Shown one piece after another: positions 1 through 8,874 of a DNA stretch of 64,000 nt; position 1 is the first letter of the stretch, and each line of letters opens with the position of its first letter. This stretch comes from Haloplanus sp. XH21. Lineage in GTDB: Archaea; Halobacteriota; Halobacteria; Halobacteriales; Haloferacaceae. Both the position numbers and the translations under genes were made by a program. The stretch covers positions 930,001-994,000 of the forward strand of contig NZ_JALLPL010000001.1 of NCBI RefSeq assembly GCF_023276355.1, read 5' to 3'. The notes beneath the pieces are model-generated. The model searched no databases. It was not told where the DNA came from and saw nothing but the letters and a program-made list of their open reading frames with translations.

Positions 1-786
1 GGCGACGACGGCAGTCACGGCATCCCCGTCACGTACACGCGGGATATCGTCGCCGACCTGCTCCAGACCGACGCCGACCGCCAGCATCCCGACCTGCCGG
101 TGGAACGAGTGATCATGCCCGACGACATCCTCGATGCGATGGCCGAGGGGCTGGACGACGCGCCCGTCTTCTCCCGCGCCGAGGCCGCGGAGTACGAAAA
201 CCGCCTCGCGGTCGTCAAGAGTCACGTCTTCGACCGGCAGGAGGCCGACGTTCTCGACGCCGTGCTCGCGGAGAAAGGCGTCGACGAGGAGACGGTCAAC
301 GAGTACGTCGAACACGTCTTCGCGTGGGCCAACGACGAGCAGGTGGCCACCGACCGCGGCGCGGTCGATCCCGACCCCCTGTTGTTGAAGGTGTTCGAAA
401 CCGAGCATCTCGGCCGGTTCGACGAGGGTGCTTACGACGGCGCCACGCCGACCGCCCCCGTCGTGGCGTTCCGCAACGAGAAGGTCATCACCGCCATCAA
501 CCGCTACGCGTGGGAGAACCGCGACGAAGACTTCGCCATCGAGAACGTCGACGTCGCGGAGATTCCGGTCATCCGGGCGGTGCTCGACGCCCACGACTGG
601 AGCGACGTACAGCGCCTCTTCGAGGAGTTCGATCCCACGCAGTGGGCGGATCCGCCATCGGGAACGGAGACCGCTCGGGTCAAAGACCGGACGCTCGCGG
701 CCCTCCGCGAACGAGGGTACACGCCCGAATCGGCCGAGCTGACCAGCCGCAAGGTGATGCGGGAGGTGAGTTACCGATGGGACTGA
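1..786 (+). CDS. prkA: PrkA-family serine protein kinase, C-terminal part (5' end outside window)
   Basis: The frame is open from base 1, so the gene starts upstream; the first ATG inside the window is not its start. The visible 261 residues match the C-terminal part of PrkA-type kinases, an AAA-like ATPase fused to a kinase-like domain. An Ile-Pro-Val-Thr-Tyr-Thr-Arg segment lies near residue 8 of the visible part, and a conserved Asn-Arg-Tyr-Ala-Trp segment follows later. Its last codons overlap the start of the DUF444 gene by 10 bp, and SpoVR comes next. PrkA, YeaH/DUF444 and SpoVR are a well-known co-occurring trio in bacteria and haloarchaea, linked to stress and stationary phase; the substrate is unknown. 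Identity is sure at family level. Confidence 0.85.
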   Translation, partial: GDDGSHGIPVTYTRDIVADLLQTDADRQHPDLPVERVIMPDDILDAMAEGLDDAPVFSRAEAAEYENRLAVVKSHVFDRQEADVLDAVLAEKGVDEETVNEYVEHVFAWANDEQVATDRGAVDPDPLLLKVFETEHLGRFDEGAYDGATPTAPVVAFRNEKVITAINRYAWENRDEDFAIENVDVAEIPVIRAVLDAHDWSDVQRLFEEFDPTQWADPPSGTETARVKDRTLAALRERGYTPESAELTSRKVMREVSYRWD

Positions 787-2114
787 GGGAGGATCTCGAC
801 CGCTTCCGCGAGGTGGGCGAAGAGCGCCGCGAGGACCTGGCGGCGTTCATCCAGCACGGTGACCTCGGCGGGAGCGACCCGGACAGCATCCGGATCCCGA
901 TCAAAGTCGTCGACCTGCCGGAGTTCGTCTACGACCCGCGGGAACAGGGAGGCGTCGGTCAGGGACAGGACGGAACGCCCGATGTCGGCGACCCGGTCGG
1001 TCAGCCCGAGCCAGCCGATGTCGACGCTGACGGCGACGAGGATGGGGACGAAGACGGCGACCCCGGCGACGAGCGCGGCGAGCACGAGTATTACGAGATG
1101 GACCCCGAGGAGTTCGCCCAGGAACTCGACGAGGAACTCGGTCTCGACCTGGAGCCCAAGGGGAAGGAAGTGGTCGAGGAGATGGAGGGCGATTTCACCG
1201 AACTCACCCGCGCCGGGCCGAACAGCACGCTCGACTTCGAGCGCCTGTTCAAGAAAGGCCTCAAGCGGAAACTGGCGATGGATTTCGACGAGTCGTTCGT
1301 CCGCGAGGCGATGCGCGTCGCCGGGGCCACGCCGGACGATGTCTTCCGGTGGTGCCGCGAGCAGAACGTCCTCGTCTCCCAGGCGTGGATCGACGACCAG
1401 TGGGACGAAATTCCCGCGGACGAACGCGACCGCTGGGAGAGTTTCGAGTCGATGGCCGAGCACGTCGACCGGACGACCACGCTCGACCGCATCCGAGAGG
1501 AGGGCCTCCGCGACGTGCCCTTCCGCCGCGAGGACGAACGCTACCGCCACCCCGAGGTCGTCGAGAAGACGGAGAAGAACGTGGTCGTGGTGAACATCCG
1601 CGACGTGTCCGGAAGCATGCGCGAGGGGAAACGCGAACTCGTGGAGCGGACCTTTACGCCGCTCGATTGGTATCTCACCGGCAAGTACGACCGCGCCGAG
1701 TTCGTCTACATCGCCCACGACGCGGAAGCGTGGGAGGTTGAGCGGGAGGACTTCTTCGGCATCCGTAGCGGCGGCGGGACGCGCATCTCGTCGGCGTACG
1801 AACTCGCCGCGGAGGTCCTTGCGGAACGCTACCCGTGGGCGGAGTGGAACCGCTACGTCTTCGCGGCGGGCGACAGCGAGAACTCCAGCAACGACACCCG
1901 GGAGCACGTCATCCCCCTGATGCGGGAGATCCCGGCGAACCTGCACGCGTACGTCGAGACGCAGCCGGGCGGGACGGCCATCAACGCCACCCACGCCGAA
2001 GAGGTGGAGAGCGCCTTCGACGACGGCGAGGATGTCGTCGTCGCCTACGTCGCCGACCCGTCGGACGTGACCGACGCCATCTACCACATCCTGAGCACGG
2101 AGGACGACGCATGA
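777..2114 (+). CDS. yeaH: DUF444/YeaH (UPF0229) family protein
   Basis: This 445-residue protein is the middle member of the PrkA-YeaH-SpoVR set. The ATG at 777 is chosen because it overlaps the prkA stop and begins a recognisable N-terminus ([10 protein letters not shown]); the open frame further upstream is only an antiparallel-rich shadow. Residues from about 75 to 105 form an acidic Asp/Glu/Gly-rich linker, as is common in haloarchaea. The C-terminal half has a von Willebrand A-like fold signature, with a metal-site-like Asp-Val-Ser-Gly-Ser segment (a Ser-x-Ser MIDAS-type motif) and a Gly-Gly-Gly-Thr-Arg-Ile-Ser motif typical of the family. Biochemical function is not established. It overlaps spoVR by 4 bp (ATGA), so the genes are probably co-translated. 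Confidence 0.88.
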   Translation: MGLREDLDRFREVGEERREDLAAFIQHGDLGGSDPDSIRIPIKVVDLPEFVYDPREQGGVGQGQDGTPDVGDPVGQPEPADVDADGDEDGDEDGDPGDERGEHEYYEMDPEEFAQELDEELGLDLEPKGKEVVEEMEGDFTELTRAGPNSTLDFERLFKKGLKRKLAMDFDESFVREAMRVAGATPDDVFRWCREQNVLVSQAWIDDQWDEIPADERDRWESFESMAEHVDRTTTLDRIREEGLRDVPFRREDERYRHPEVVEKTEKNVVVVNIRDVSGSMREGKRELVERTFTPLDWYLTGKYDRAEFVYIAHDAEAWEVEREDFFGIRSGGGTRISSAYELAAEVLAERYPWAEWNRYVFAAGDSENSSNDTREHVIPLMREIPANLHAYVETQPGGTAINATHAEEVESAFDDGEDVVVAYVADPSDVTDAIYHILSTEDDA

Positions 2115-5100
2115 GAGACGACCGCATCGACGCCCGACGGGAAGCGAGTCGCCTCACCGAACCGGTCGAACAGGCCGCGGATCTGGCCCGACGGCTAGGA
2201 CTCGACCCCTCCCCCGTCAACTACTGGGTCGTCGACCACGACGAGATGAACGAACTCATCGCCTACGGCGGGTTCCAGCACCGCTACCCCCACTGGCGGT
2301 GGGGGATGGCCTACGACCGCCAGCGCAAGCAGGATCAGTTCGGCATGGGCAAGGCCTTCGAAATCGTCAACAACGACAACCCTGCCCACGCCTTTCTCCA
2401 GGAGTCCAACTCGCTGGCCGACCAGAAGGCAGTCATCACGCACGTCGAAGCCCACGCCGACTTCTTCGCCAACAACGAGTGGTTCGGCCTGTTCGGCGAC
2501 GGCCAGGGCGACGACCGGTCGGCGCTCGACGCCGCGGCCATGCTCGAACGCCATGCGGAGACCATCCGTGGCTACGCCGAGGACCCAGATATCGACCGCG
2601 AGGAAGTCGAGCGGTTCATCGACGCCGTCCTCTGTCTGGAGGACACTATCGACCAACACCGCGCGTTCGACCGCGCGGACGAACGCCGCGAGGGAGACGC
2701 CCCCGTTGACCTCGGTGACCGACTCGACGACCTCGACGTTTCCGAGGACGTTCGCCGCCACGCCTTCGACGAGGCGTGGCTGGACGACCTCTCGGACGCC
2801 GAGGAGGCGGCGGCCCGCCTCGACGAGCCGCACGCCGACGTGCTCGCCTTCCTCCGCGACCACGGCCAGCAGTACGACGACGAGTCCGGCAAGGCCGTCG
2901 CGTTCGAACCGTGGCAGACGGACGTGCTCGACATCCTCCGGCGGGAGGCGTACTACTTCGCGGGGCAGAAAATGACGAAGGTGATGAACGAGGGGTGGGC
3001 CTGTGTCGCACCGGAGACGCCCGTATTCACGGAGCGAGGGCTGATTCCGATGCGGGAGGTCGTCGTCGACGGGGCCGATGTCTCGGACGGCGACGGACGG
3101 CGACGGGTCTACGACACGAATGTCATCTCGGATCACGATACCGTCACGGTCGAAACCCGGCGCGGATTCGAGTTGACTGGCTCCGACAACCATCGGGTGC
3201 GACGACCCGACGGTTCGTGGGTCGAACTCGGCGACTTGGCTCCCGGCGACGAAATCGAGGTGTCCGGCGGAAACGGCCTCTGGCCGACCGAGTACGTCGA
3301 CATCGACTGGGAACACCCCGAGACCACGACACTCGGCGACGTCGCGGACGTTGCTGGTGTCTCGCTGTCGACGGTGATTCGATACCGAAAGCTCGGAAGG
3401 GCTGAGAAAAGCGAAGCCATCGAACGAGCGCTGGAACAGTACGATGGCCCACCGCAGTCCGAAGCGGCGAGCAATCCGATTCGGGTGCCCGACGCGGTCA
3501 CCGAGGATGTCGCTCGATTCCTCGGTTTGCTTGTCGGCGACGGCCACGTCTCGGCTGCCTCGAATCAGGTGGGATTCACTGCCGACGAGCGGGCGAAAGT
3601 CACGGAGTTCGCCGGGTTAGTCGAAGAACTGTTCGGCGTCCCGACGACAGTCAGCGAAGACGGGGCGCGCTGGCGGGCGTACGTCTACTCGGCGAACCTC
3701 GTCCGGTTGCTCACCGACGCCTTCGACGCGACGGTCGGTGCCGGTGACAAGGTGGTCCCCGAAGCCATCCAGCGCTCGCCGAAGGCCGTGGTTGCCGCAT
3801 TCCTGCAGGGACTGTTCGATGCGGACGGCTACGCCGGTGACCACGGCGTGATTCTGAGTACGAAAAGTGACGCCATCGGCTCGACGGTGCAACTGCTCTT
3901 GACGAACTTCAATATCGTCTCTCGCCGTCGTGAACAGGCCGACGGCTGTCAGCACGTCCACCTGACCGGCGAGTCCGCACGGCGCTTCCACGAGGAAATC
4001 GGCTATAGCTACGCCGCCAAAGACGCTGCACTCCAGACGTATCTTGACGACCTCGAATGGTTCGAGACGGAACGGTGGGCCGACGAAGTCGTCTCAGTGA
4101 CGTCTGGCACGGGAGAGGTGTACGACATCTCCGTCGAGGAGACGCATCGATACGCAGCCGGCGGATTCGTGAACCACAACTCGTACTGGGAATCGCGCAT
4201 GATGAGCGACGAGGGCTTCGCCGAGGCCGACGAGTTCGTCACCTACGCCGACCACATGGCGCGCGTCCTCGGGTCGCCCGGACTCAACCCCTACAAACTC
4301 GGGAAGGAACTCTGGGAGCACGTCGAGAACGTGACCAACCGGCGGGAGGTGGCCGATCACCTCCTGCGGGTCGAGGGCGTCACCTGGCGCAACTTCCACG
4401 ACGTGATCGATTTCGAGGACGTGGCGGACCTGCTGGCGCCCGATCCCGCCGTCGCGTCGATCAACCCCGAGTCGCTCGCCGACCTCGATCCGTCGGATCC
4501 GCGCATCGACGCCGAGGGACTCGAACGCGCGCGGGCGAGCGAGGTCGACATCGAGCGCTACCCCTGGAAGGTGCTGACGACGGCGGGCCTGGCCGAGCGT
4601 CACTTCTCGCTGTGCCGACCACAGAACCGCGGCTTCCTCCAGTCCATCCCTCGCTCCGAACTCGAACGGCTGGCGCGGTACATGTTCGACGACGCGAAAT
4701 ACGAGTCGGTGGCCGCCGCCATCGCGGACGTCGACTACGTCGCGGGCTGGGAGCGGATGCGCGAGGTTCGCGAGAGTCACAACGACGTGACCTTCATCGA
4801 CGCCTTCCTCTCGCCGAAGTTCGTCTACGAGAACGACTACTTCACGTACGAGTTCTCGCAGGCGACGGGCGATTTCCGGGTCGCCTCCGACGACCCCGAG
4901 GACGTGAAGAAGAAACTCCTCCTCCAGCTCACCAACTTCGGGAAGCCCACTATCGCCGTCTACGACGGCAACTACGACAACCGGAACGAACTGCTCCTCG
5001 GCCACCAGTACAACGGCATCGGTCTCGACACCGACCAGGCAAAGCGCGTCCTCGAACGCACCTACGATCTGTGGGGTCGGCCGGTCAACCTGATGACCAT

Positions 5101-5296
5101 CGTCAAAGAGTACGACGACCACGAACTCGAAATCGCCCGGCGGCGGAACCGCGAACCGACGCCAACCGAGGTCGGCAAGCGCATCCGATACGACGGCGAG
5201 GGGTTCGAGACCCACGACCTCGACCCGGACCTCGAAGCGCGCATTGCGGCCGACGATATCGACTACGACACCAGACCCGACGGGTGGTTGAGTTAG
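2111..5296 (+). CDS. spoVR: SpoVR family protein interrupted by an intein
   Basis: The frame encodes 1061 residues: about 668 of SpoVR and 393 of intein. The N-terminal extein has the family's early Tyr/Trp/His-rich segment ([14 protein letters not shown]) and the intein sits in the conserved Asn-Glu-Gly-Trp-Ala/Ser-Tyr-Trp block. After splicing this block reads continuously as [13 protein letters not shown], as in uninterrupted SpoVR proteins. SpoVR works with PrkA and YeaH, but its reaction is unknown. The start overlaps the DUF444 stop. The C-terminus is complete and the stop at 5294-5296 precedes the tRNA-Glu region. Confidence 0.93.
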   Translation: MRDDRIDARREASRLTEPVEQAADLARRLGLDPSPVNYWVVDHDEMNELIAYGGFQHRYPHWRWGMAYDRQRKQDQFGMGKAFEIVNNDNPAHAFLQESNSLADQKAVITHVEAHADFFANNEWFGLFGDGQGDDRSALDAAAMLERHAETIRGYAEDPDIDREEVERFIDAVLCLEDTIDQHRAFDRADERREGDAPVDLGDRLDDLDVSEDVRRHAFDEAWLDDLSDAEEAAARLDEPHADVLAFLRDHGQQYDDESGKAVAFEPWQTDVLDILRREAYYFAGQKMTKVMNEGWACVAPETPVFTERGLIPMREVVVDGADVSDGDGRRRVYDTNVISDHDTVTVETRRGFELTGSDNHRVRRPDGSWVELGDLAPGDEIEVSGGNGLWPTEYVDIDWEHPETTTLGDVADVAGVSLSTVIRYRKLGRAEKSEAIERALEQYDGPPQSEAASNPIRVPDAVTEDVARFLGLLVGDGHVSAASNQVGFTADERAKVTEFAGLVEELFGVPTTVSEDGARWRAYVYSANLVRLLTDAFDATVGAGDKVVPEAIQRSPKAVVAAFLQGLFDADGYAGDHGVILSTKSDAIGSTVQLLLTNFNIVSRRREQADGCQHVHLTGESARRFHEEIGYSYAAKDAALQTYLDDLEWFETERWADEVVSVTSGTGEVYDISVEETHRYAAGGFVNHNSYWESRMMSDEGFAEADEFVTYADHMARVLGSPGLNPYKLGKELWEHVENVTNRREVADHLLRVEGVTWRNFHDVIDFEDVADLLAPDPAVASINPESLADLDPSDPRIDAEGLERARASEVDIERYPWKVLTTAGLAERHFSLCRPQNRGFLQSIPRSELERLARYMFDDAKYESVAAAIADVDYVAGWERMREVRESHNDVTFIDAFLSPKFVYENDYFTYEFSQATGDFRVASDDPEDVKKKLLLQLTNFGKPTIAVYDGNYDNRNELLLGHQYNGIGLDTDQAKRVLERTYDLWGRPVNLMTIVKEYDDHELEIARRRNREPTPTEVGKRIRYDGEGFETHDLDPDLEARIAADDIDYDTRPDGWLS
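3002..4180 (+). other. Intein with LAGLIDADG homing endonuclease and HTH segment, inside spoVR
   Basis: The 393-residue intein starts with Cys ([13 protein letters not shown], block A) and ends His-Asn, followed by a Ser as the +1 extein residue (block G), so all splice-junction residues are present. A block B-like TGSDNHRV segment follows about 60 residues in. The two dodecapeptides of a LAGLIDADG endonuclease are visible as [11 protein letters not shown] and [12 protein letters not shown]. Between block B and the first dodecapeptide there is a helix-turn-helix-like stretch, [20 protein letters not shown], which may help DNA recognition. The intein looks intact and probably active. Confidence 0.92.
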
Positions 5297-5433
5297 GGCG
5301 GCGCTCGCGGAGTGGTTTGAGAGACCTACTCGGTCAGGGGTGGCCCCGATTGCGAGACTCACTGCTGCTCGTCTCGCGTGGTTCAAACCCCCATCTGTGC
5401 GTGCTTTTACTCACTCCGCTCGTTCAAGAACCA
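5297..5433. repeat. Gene-free stretch with decayed tRNA 3'-end fragments
   Basis: No gene is seen between the spoVR stop and tRNA-Glu. The 11-bp CTCGGTCAGGG at 5329-5339 repeats the 3' acceptor/T-stem sequence of the neighbouring tRNA-Glu (5435-5445). A T-arm-like GTGGTTCAAACCCC occurs near 5378-5391 in the opposite sense. These look like remnants of earlier integrations at this tRNA, resembling the clearer remnants near 7271-7711. They are too short to be certain. Confidence 0.4.
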
Positions 5434-5508
5434 TGCTCGGTCAGGGATTTGAACCCTGGTCGTCGGCTCGAAAGGCCAACATGATTGGCCGGACTACACC
5501 AACCGAGC
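5434..5508 (-). tRNA. tRNA-Glu (anticodon TTC)
   Basis: The minus-strand sequence folds as a 75-nt tRNA. The acceptor is GCTCGGT/ACCGAGC with discriminator A, the anticodon stem is TTGGC/GCCGA around the loop CTTTCGA (anticodon TTC), and the T-arm is CAGGG-TTCAAAT-CCCTG. No CCA is encoded. A TATA-like box lies about 40 bp upstream of the 5' end. Confidence 0.93.
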
Positions 5509-5545
5509 GTTCGGGTTTCCCCGTACTTCGGTGGATGGGATGGCT

Positions 5546-5556
5546 ATTGATAAATC
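5546..5556 (-). promoter_or_regulatory. TATA-like box for tRNA-Glu
   Basis: On the minus strand an A/T-rich TTTATCAATA stands in otherwise GC-rich sequence, about 38-48 bp before the tRNA-Glu 5' end. That is a reasonable place for an archaeal TATA box with a short 5' leader. Assigned from position and composition only. Confidence 0.45.
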
Positions 5557-5629
5557 CGTCTCTTTCGGTCGCGAGAGCGTGGTACGGCGTCACGCAACGA
5601 CCGCGAAGTCCGGCCGTGCCCCGGATCGC

Positions 5630-6181
5630 TCACTCCCGCACCGTGAACTGCGTCGACACTTCCGCCGAGGTGCGGTGCAGTTGGAGTTCGCCGATGGCTA
5701 CCGTCGCCGTCAGGTCGCCCACCGGCCACTCGGCCGTCTCGAACGTCATCGCGTCCTCCCAGGTGTAGAGACCCGCCTCGTCGACTTGGCGGTCCATGTC
5801 CCGGAACTGTCGGGTGATCAGGTCACCGTCGTGGAGGATGTCGACGCCCTCCTTGAGATTGATCGTCCCTTCGGGCACCCGGAGGCGGTATCGGAAGGCG
5901 ACGACCGCGGGCTGCCCGCGCCGGACGCTCTCGACCTGATTCGCCTGCAGATCGCCGGGTTCGCTCCACATAGAAACGAGCGCCGCGTCCAGTAACTGTG
6001 GCTGGTACTGGCGTTCCGGTGGCGTCCGCGTCGCCGTCGTTGTCGTCGGTGTCGCGGTACTCGTCGGCGTTTCCGTCCCGTCCGTGTCGGTCGGCGTGGC
6101 CGCTCCGTCCCCGCCTTCCCCACATCCAGCCATGCCCGAGAGGCCGGCGCCCACGACGGTCAGAAACGCGCGTCGATCCAT
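5630..6181 (-). CDS. Predicted secreted lipoprotein of unknown function
   Basis: The protein has 183 residues. The N-terminus MDRRAFLTVVGAGLSGMAGC has a twin-arginine-like start, a hydrophobic core and a lipobox ending in Cys20, so it is probably exported by the Tat route and lipid-anchored, which is common in haloarchaea. Residues about 25-55 are a Thr/Pro-rich linker, typical of surface lipoproteins. The remaining globular part (about 125 residues) has no motif I recognise. It is transcribed alone, away from the ribosomal and spoVR operons. Function unknown. Confidence 0.8.
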   Translation of the reverse strand: MDRRAFLTVVGAGLSGMAGCGEGGDGAATPTDTDGTETPTSTATPTTTTATRTPPERQYQPQLLDAALVSMWSEPGDLQANQVESVRRGQPAVVAFRYRLRVPEGTINLKEGVDILHDGDLITRQFRDMDRQVDEAGLYTWEDAMTFETAEWPVGDLTATVAIGELQLHRTSAEVSTQFTVRE

Positions 6182-6248
6182 GGTCGCCGTGAGTGAGTCA
6201 GCCTGATAAGGGTTTTCGGGCGGGGGATCGGCACGATGTCATCCGTGG

Positions 6249-6407
6249 ATGCCGTACTACGTGCGGTGCTATACGGATGAACTCCTTCGGGAGCATCTCA
6301 AGTCCCTCGAAGAAGACGCGAACGTACTCGTCAAATATCTCGCGGACGACACGCTGGTTCGTCGCGAACCGGGCGACCAGTTCGGGTGCCCTACTCCGGC
6401 GGCGTGA
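6249..6407 (+). CDS. Small hypothetical protein (52 aa)
   Basis: An ATG at 6249 opens a 52-residue frame starting MPYYVRCYTDELLREHLKSL. The third-position GC preference and balanced composition suggest real coding, and nothing convincing lies on the other strand. It sits alone between a lipoprotein gene and the ZIP transporter gene, both on the minus strand. I do not recognise the family. It could also be a chance frame or a fragment of a longer lost gene. Confidence 0.4.
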   Translation: MPYYVRCYTDELLREHLKSLEEDANVLVKYLADDTLVRREPGDQFGCPTPAA

Positions 6408-6513
6408 CTGTCATGTCGGTCGCGATCCACTCGTCGGTGTTGCCCGACCCAACCGTGTACGGTGGTGCGGAGATATCCGAAAGCGCGGACCGTCCCGTCG
6501 CTTCGCCCATCCC

Positions 6514-7230
6514 TCAGTGGAGCATATCGAGCAGGAAGATAGCGAGGAACCCGGCGAAAAAGAGCGTCGTCGACACCGGTGTCTCGGGGACCTCCCCGGC
6601 CTTCACGAGCAGTTCCTCGGTGACGAGATACAGCAGGGCCGCAGAGCCGAACGCGAGGATAAGCGCGATCGGGGCACCGGTCACGCCGTCCAGTGTAAGC
6701 ACGCCACCGATCACCCCCGACACGAGCAGCAGTCCGAAGACCGCCGGGACCGCGAGTTTCCGGACGACGCCGAGGTCCCGTGGCAGCGCGACGACGCCAG
6801 CGACACCGAGAAAGAGCACCTCGATGGCCAGCGCCACGGCGATAATGATGCCAGTGTCGGGATTGTCGAGAAACGTCACTCCGATGAGGACCCCGTCGAT
6901 GAGCATATCGATACTGACCGTGATGAGTAGCCCGGCCGCACCTGCGAACTGTCCGCCGATGTCGCGCTTCTCGATAGTTTTGCTCAACTGGTGAATGCTC
7001 AGCATCGTCGCGACCCCGATGGCGAACCCGAGAACGACGATCAGCGGCGCCCGTCCGTGAACGTCCGGTAGTAGCTCAGCGGCGACGGCGGCGGTAACGA
7101 CCCCCGCTGCGAAATGTTGGATGTTGCTTTCCATCTGTGGATCCGGAGCGTGGTAAACGGCGATCACTCCGCCGACCAGGGCAGCGACGACCGCGAGCGC
7201 GGTGTACGACAACGCCTGAACCAGTACCAT
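6514..7230 (-). CDS. ZIP family metal transporter
   Basis: This 238-residue protein is almost entirely hydrophobic, with about seven or eight membrane segments. An early His-Phe-Ala-Ala-Gly segment followed by Glu-Leu-Leu-Pro, and later SIDMLIDGVLIGV and a Glu-containing helix (AIEVLFLGVAG), match the metal-binding helices IV and V of ZIP transporters. The usual His of helix IV appears replaced by Ser-Ile-Asp. ZIP proteins bring zinc or other divalent metals into the cytoplasm; the metal cannot be told here. The gene is monocistronic and ends the chromosomal flank before the integration scar. Confidence 0.85.
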   Translation of the reverse strand: MVLVQALSYTALAVVAALVGGVIAVYHAPDPQMESNIQHFAAGVVTAAVAAELLPDVHGRAPLIVVLGFAIGVATMLSIHQLSKTIEKRDIGGQFAGAAGLLITVSIDMLIDGVLIGVTFLDNPDTGIIIAVALAIEVLFLGVAGVVALPRDLGVVRKLAVPAVFGLLLVSGVIGGVLTLDGVTGAPIALILAFGSAALLYLVTEELLVKAGEVPETPVSTTLFFAGFLAIFLLDMLH

Positions 7231-7617
7231 GGGGCTCCATCCTGCCTGAAGCGCAAAGAAGCTTGAGTGAGCGCTGGCTGGGATTGTGAACCACGGTCGT
7301 TCCGCTCCGCTCCACTCCCTGATTCAAATCCACAGGTGACGATTTTTCCCTCACCGCTCACTCGTCGCTTCGCTCCTCGTTCGTCGTGTTCGGCAAAAAT
7401 GCGCTGGCTGGGATTGTGAACCAGAACCAGACGTGCTCGCTCCCTTCGGTCGCTGCGCGCGACTGGTAGGGTTCGAATCAGGGACGATTTCGCCTCGAAA
7501 CGCGTCTCGCACCGCTCGTCGGTTTGCTTCGGCAAAAATGCGCTGGCTGGGATTTGAACCACGGTCGTTCTGCTCACTTCGTTCGCGCCACTCCCTGATT
7601 CAAATCCGCAGGAGACG

Positions 7618-7670
7618 ATTTTCAGGATTCAGACGACTCGCTTCGCTCGTCGTTGTTGAATCCTGAAAAT
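7618..7670. repeat. Long inverted repeat abutting attL
   Basis: The arms ATTTTCAGGATTCA (7618-7631) and TGAATCCTGAAAAT (7657-7670) are perfect 14-bp inverted copies separated by 25 bp that are themselves partly self-complementary. The right arm ends directly at the att tRNA sequence. It could be a cruciform or recombinase-binding site, or a transcription stop. Confidence 0.7.
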
Positions 7671-7711
7671 GCGCTGGCTGGGATTTGAACCCAGGTTGTG
7701 ACCATGGCAAG
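7669..7711. repeat. attL: 43-bp direct repeat of tRNA-Gly 3' end
   Basis: The 43 bases beginning ATGCGCTGGCTGGGATTTGA are identical to 55571-55613 and correspond to the tRNA-Gly 3' part from the anticodon region (CCATGGCAAG) to the discriminator base. The match ends exactly at 7711/55613. This is the left junction of the integrated element. Confidence 0.93.
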
Positions 7712-7713
7712 CC

Positions 7714-7778
7714 CTGTCGGACAGACTAGCGGTTTTCCAGCAAATCTCTCCGGATTTCGCACCGAATCTGATTTGCTG
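7714..7778. repeat. Inverted repeats just inside attL
   Basis: Three bases inside attL there is CTGTC-G-GACAG (7714-7724), and then a pair of arms CAGCAAATC (7738-7746) and GATTTGCTG (7770-7778). Their position next to the att core makes them candidate integrase arm or excision-factor sites; they could also be a terminator for the ATPase gene that ends at 7904. Confidence 0.4.
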
Positions 7779-7903
7779 AATTCAGGGATCGCCTCACCGT
7801 CCCGTGATTTCCGTTGTCAGCGTCCGTTTTCGCTACCTGAGTTATACTACAGCATTCTACATAAAACCGCCAGCTCATGGTTGCAGAGGTCATCGAGGCT
7901 GTA

Positions 7904-8704
7904 CTACATTTGGAGCATTTCCAACCCGACTTCGCTCTCGCCTTCCTGATCGGCTTTCCGTCCTGCCCGCAACAGAGTCTCCAGGGCTTCTCGACAGTCA
8001 CCGGATTTCTCAGCGACTGATTCTGCGATCTCCTCGATGACTTCGTCAGGGACGGTTCCTGGTCTGAAGGACTGTTTCACTCTCTGCTTCAGAATCTGTT
8101 CCAGCTGGACGGCACTGTATGGTTGGAACTGGAGTGTCTGGCAGTTCAACCGGCTCCGGCTTCGCGGGTCGAGTTGGAGTTTAGAGGGGTGCTGGTTGGA
8201 GACCATGACAACTCCTATCTTGTTTTCCGCTTCCTGATTCAGCATCTGGAGATCATAGATAACCTCTGTCCGCTCCTCCAGTTGGTCGAACTCATCGAGA
8301 GCGACAGCGACGTTCCGTTTCTTGTCCAGCCATTCCCGGATCTTGGAAAGAAGTTCGTCGACCGGCTTCCCTTTCCTCGGTGCAGGATATCCGAGTTCGA
8401 TAAGCAACTGAGTGAGAAGGGATGAACGAGTATTGTACTGCCAGCAGTTGATGTAGACGGACCGAGCCGAGGTCTCCTTCTCTAAACGATTGAAAACGTG
8501 CTTGACACAGGTCGTTTTCCCGACCCCCGCCGGGCCATGAATCAAGAGGTTATCCGGCTTTTTCCTCCTTGCTAAAGGCTTGACTGCCTCGGCTATCCTC
8601 TGCACCTCAACGTCTCTCCCGACCGGCTGATCGGGATGATAGGTGCTGGTGAGATAGTTTTCGCTTCTGAGTACGCCCTTCGAACTATTCGACTTGTTGA
8701 ACAG
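7904..8704 (-). CDS. Orc1/Cdc6-like AAA+ ATPase, short form lacking winged helix
   Basis: The protein has an Orc/Cdc6 N-terminus ending in Asp-Gln-Pro-Val-Gly-Arg-Asp, Walker A GPAGVGKT, Walker B VALDEFD and a sensor-1 region VVMVSNQHP. The conserved PVGRD motif lies upstream of the first GTG (8605), so that codon cannot be the start. In frame there is no ATG, GTG or TTG before the stop at 8759-8761. CTG at 8704-8702, eight bases after a GGAGG, is my best start (266 residues). Length stops after the AAA+ lid, so the C-terminal winged-helix DNA-binding domain of normal Orc1/Cdc6 proteins is absent. It may regulate replication or partner the divergent full-length paralogue. Confidence 0.75.
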   Translation of the reverse strand: MFNKSNSSKGVLRSENYLTSTYHPDQPVGRDVEVQRIAEAVKPLARRKKPDNLLIHGPAGVGKTTCVKHVFNRLEKETSARSVYINCWQYNTRSSLLTQLLIELGYPAPRKGKPVDELLSKIREWLDKKRNVAVALDEFDQLEERTEVIYDLQMLNQEAENKIGVVMVSNQHPSKLQLDPRSRSRLNCQTLQFQPYSAVQLEQILKQRVKQSFRPGTVPDEVIEEIAESVAEKSGDCREALETLLRAGRKADQEGESEVGLEMLQM

Positions 8705-8874
8705 TATAATCCCCTCCCCCTCTATGGAGAACGTATATGATGTGGGTTTGATCCCGGCTTACCCACACCGTGTTTCGCTTGACCAATCTATTTCAGAATT
8801 AGGCAGCGAGATTTTTCAAGTGAAACCCGGTCAATCTCAGCCAGTGTAACCGTCCAACCCTATCCTGTATCTCT
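8705..8874. other. Candidate replication origin between divergent Orc genes
   Basis: This gene-free stretch separates two divergent Orc1/Cdc6-like genes, the usual layout of haloarchaeal origins. It holds two related 15-bp elements in inverted orientation, TCAAGTGAAACCCGG on plus at 8816-8830 and TCAAGCGAAACACGG on minus (8768-8782). Their TTTCAAGTGAAA-like dyad followed by a G-rich end resembles the dyad-plus-G layout of archaeal origin recognition boxes. The similarity is by eye, not a consensus match. Confidence 0.5.

Larger units (their letters stand above)
7271..7711. repeat. Four tandem copies of the tRNA-Gly 3' end
   Basis: The sequence GCGCTGGCTGGGAT, the 3' acceptor and T-arm of tRNA-Gly read backwards, starts at 7271, 7401, 7540 and 7671. 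The first two continue as TGTGAACCA, with one inserted base relative to the tRNA; the third has ATTTGAACCA; the fourth is the perfect 41-bp att copy. Spacings are 130, 139 and 131 bp. Three copies are preceded by AAAAT, and copies one and three are followed about 30 bp later by an opposite-sense T-arm-like GATTCAAATCC. No gene is present from 7231 to the first element gene. They look like scars or mini-units of repeated integration at this tRNA. Confidence 0.8.

Noticed and set aside
771-2087. Long minus-strand frame of 438 codons opposite the DUF444 gene
   Set aside because: Antisense shadow of a GC-rich gene; no motif, Val/Asp/Leu-biased, and the plus-strand protein is a clear family member.
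2195-3547. Minus-strand frame of 450 codons opposite spoVR
   Set aside because: Shadow of spoVR and its intein; it spans the intein junction without any domain of its own.
7271-7711. CRISPR-like spaced repeats
   Set aside because: Repeat sequence is the tRNA-Gly 3' end, spacing is 130-139 bp and copies are degenerate; no cas genes.
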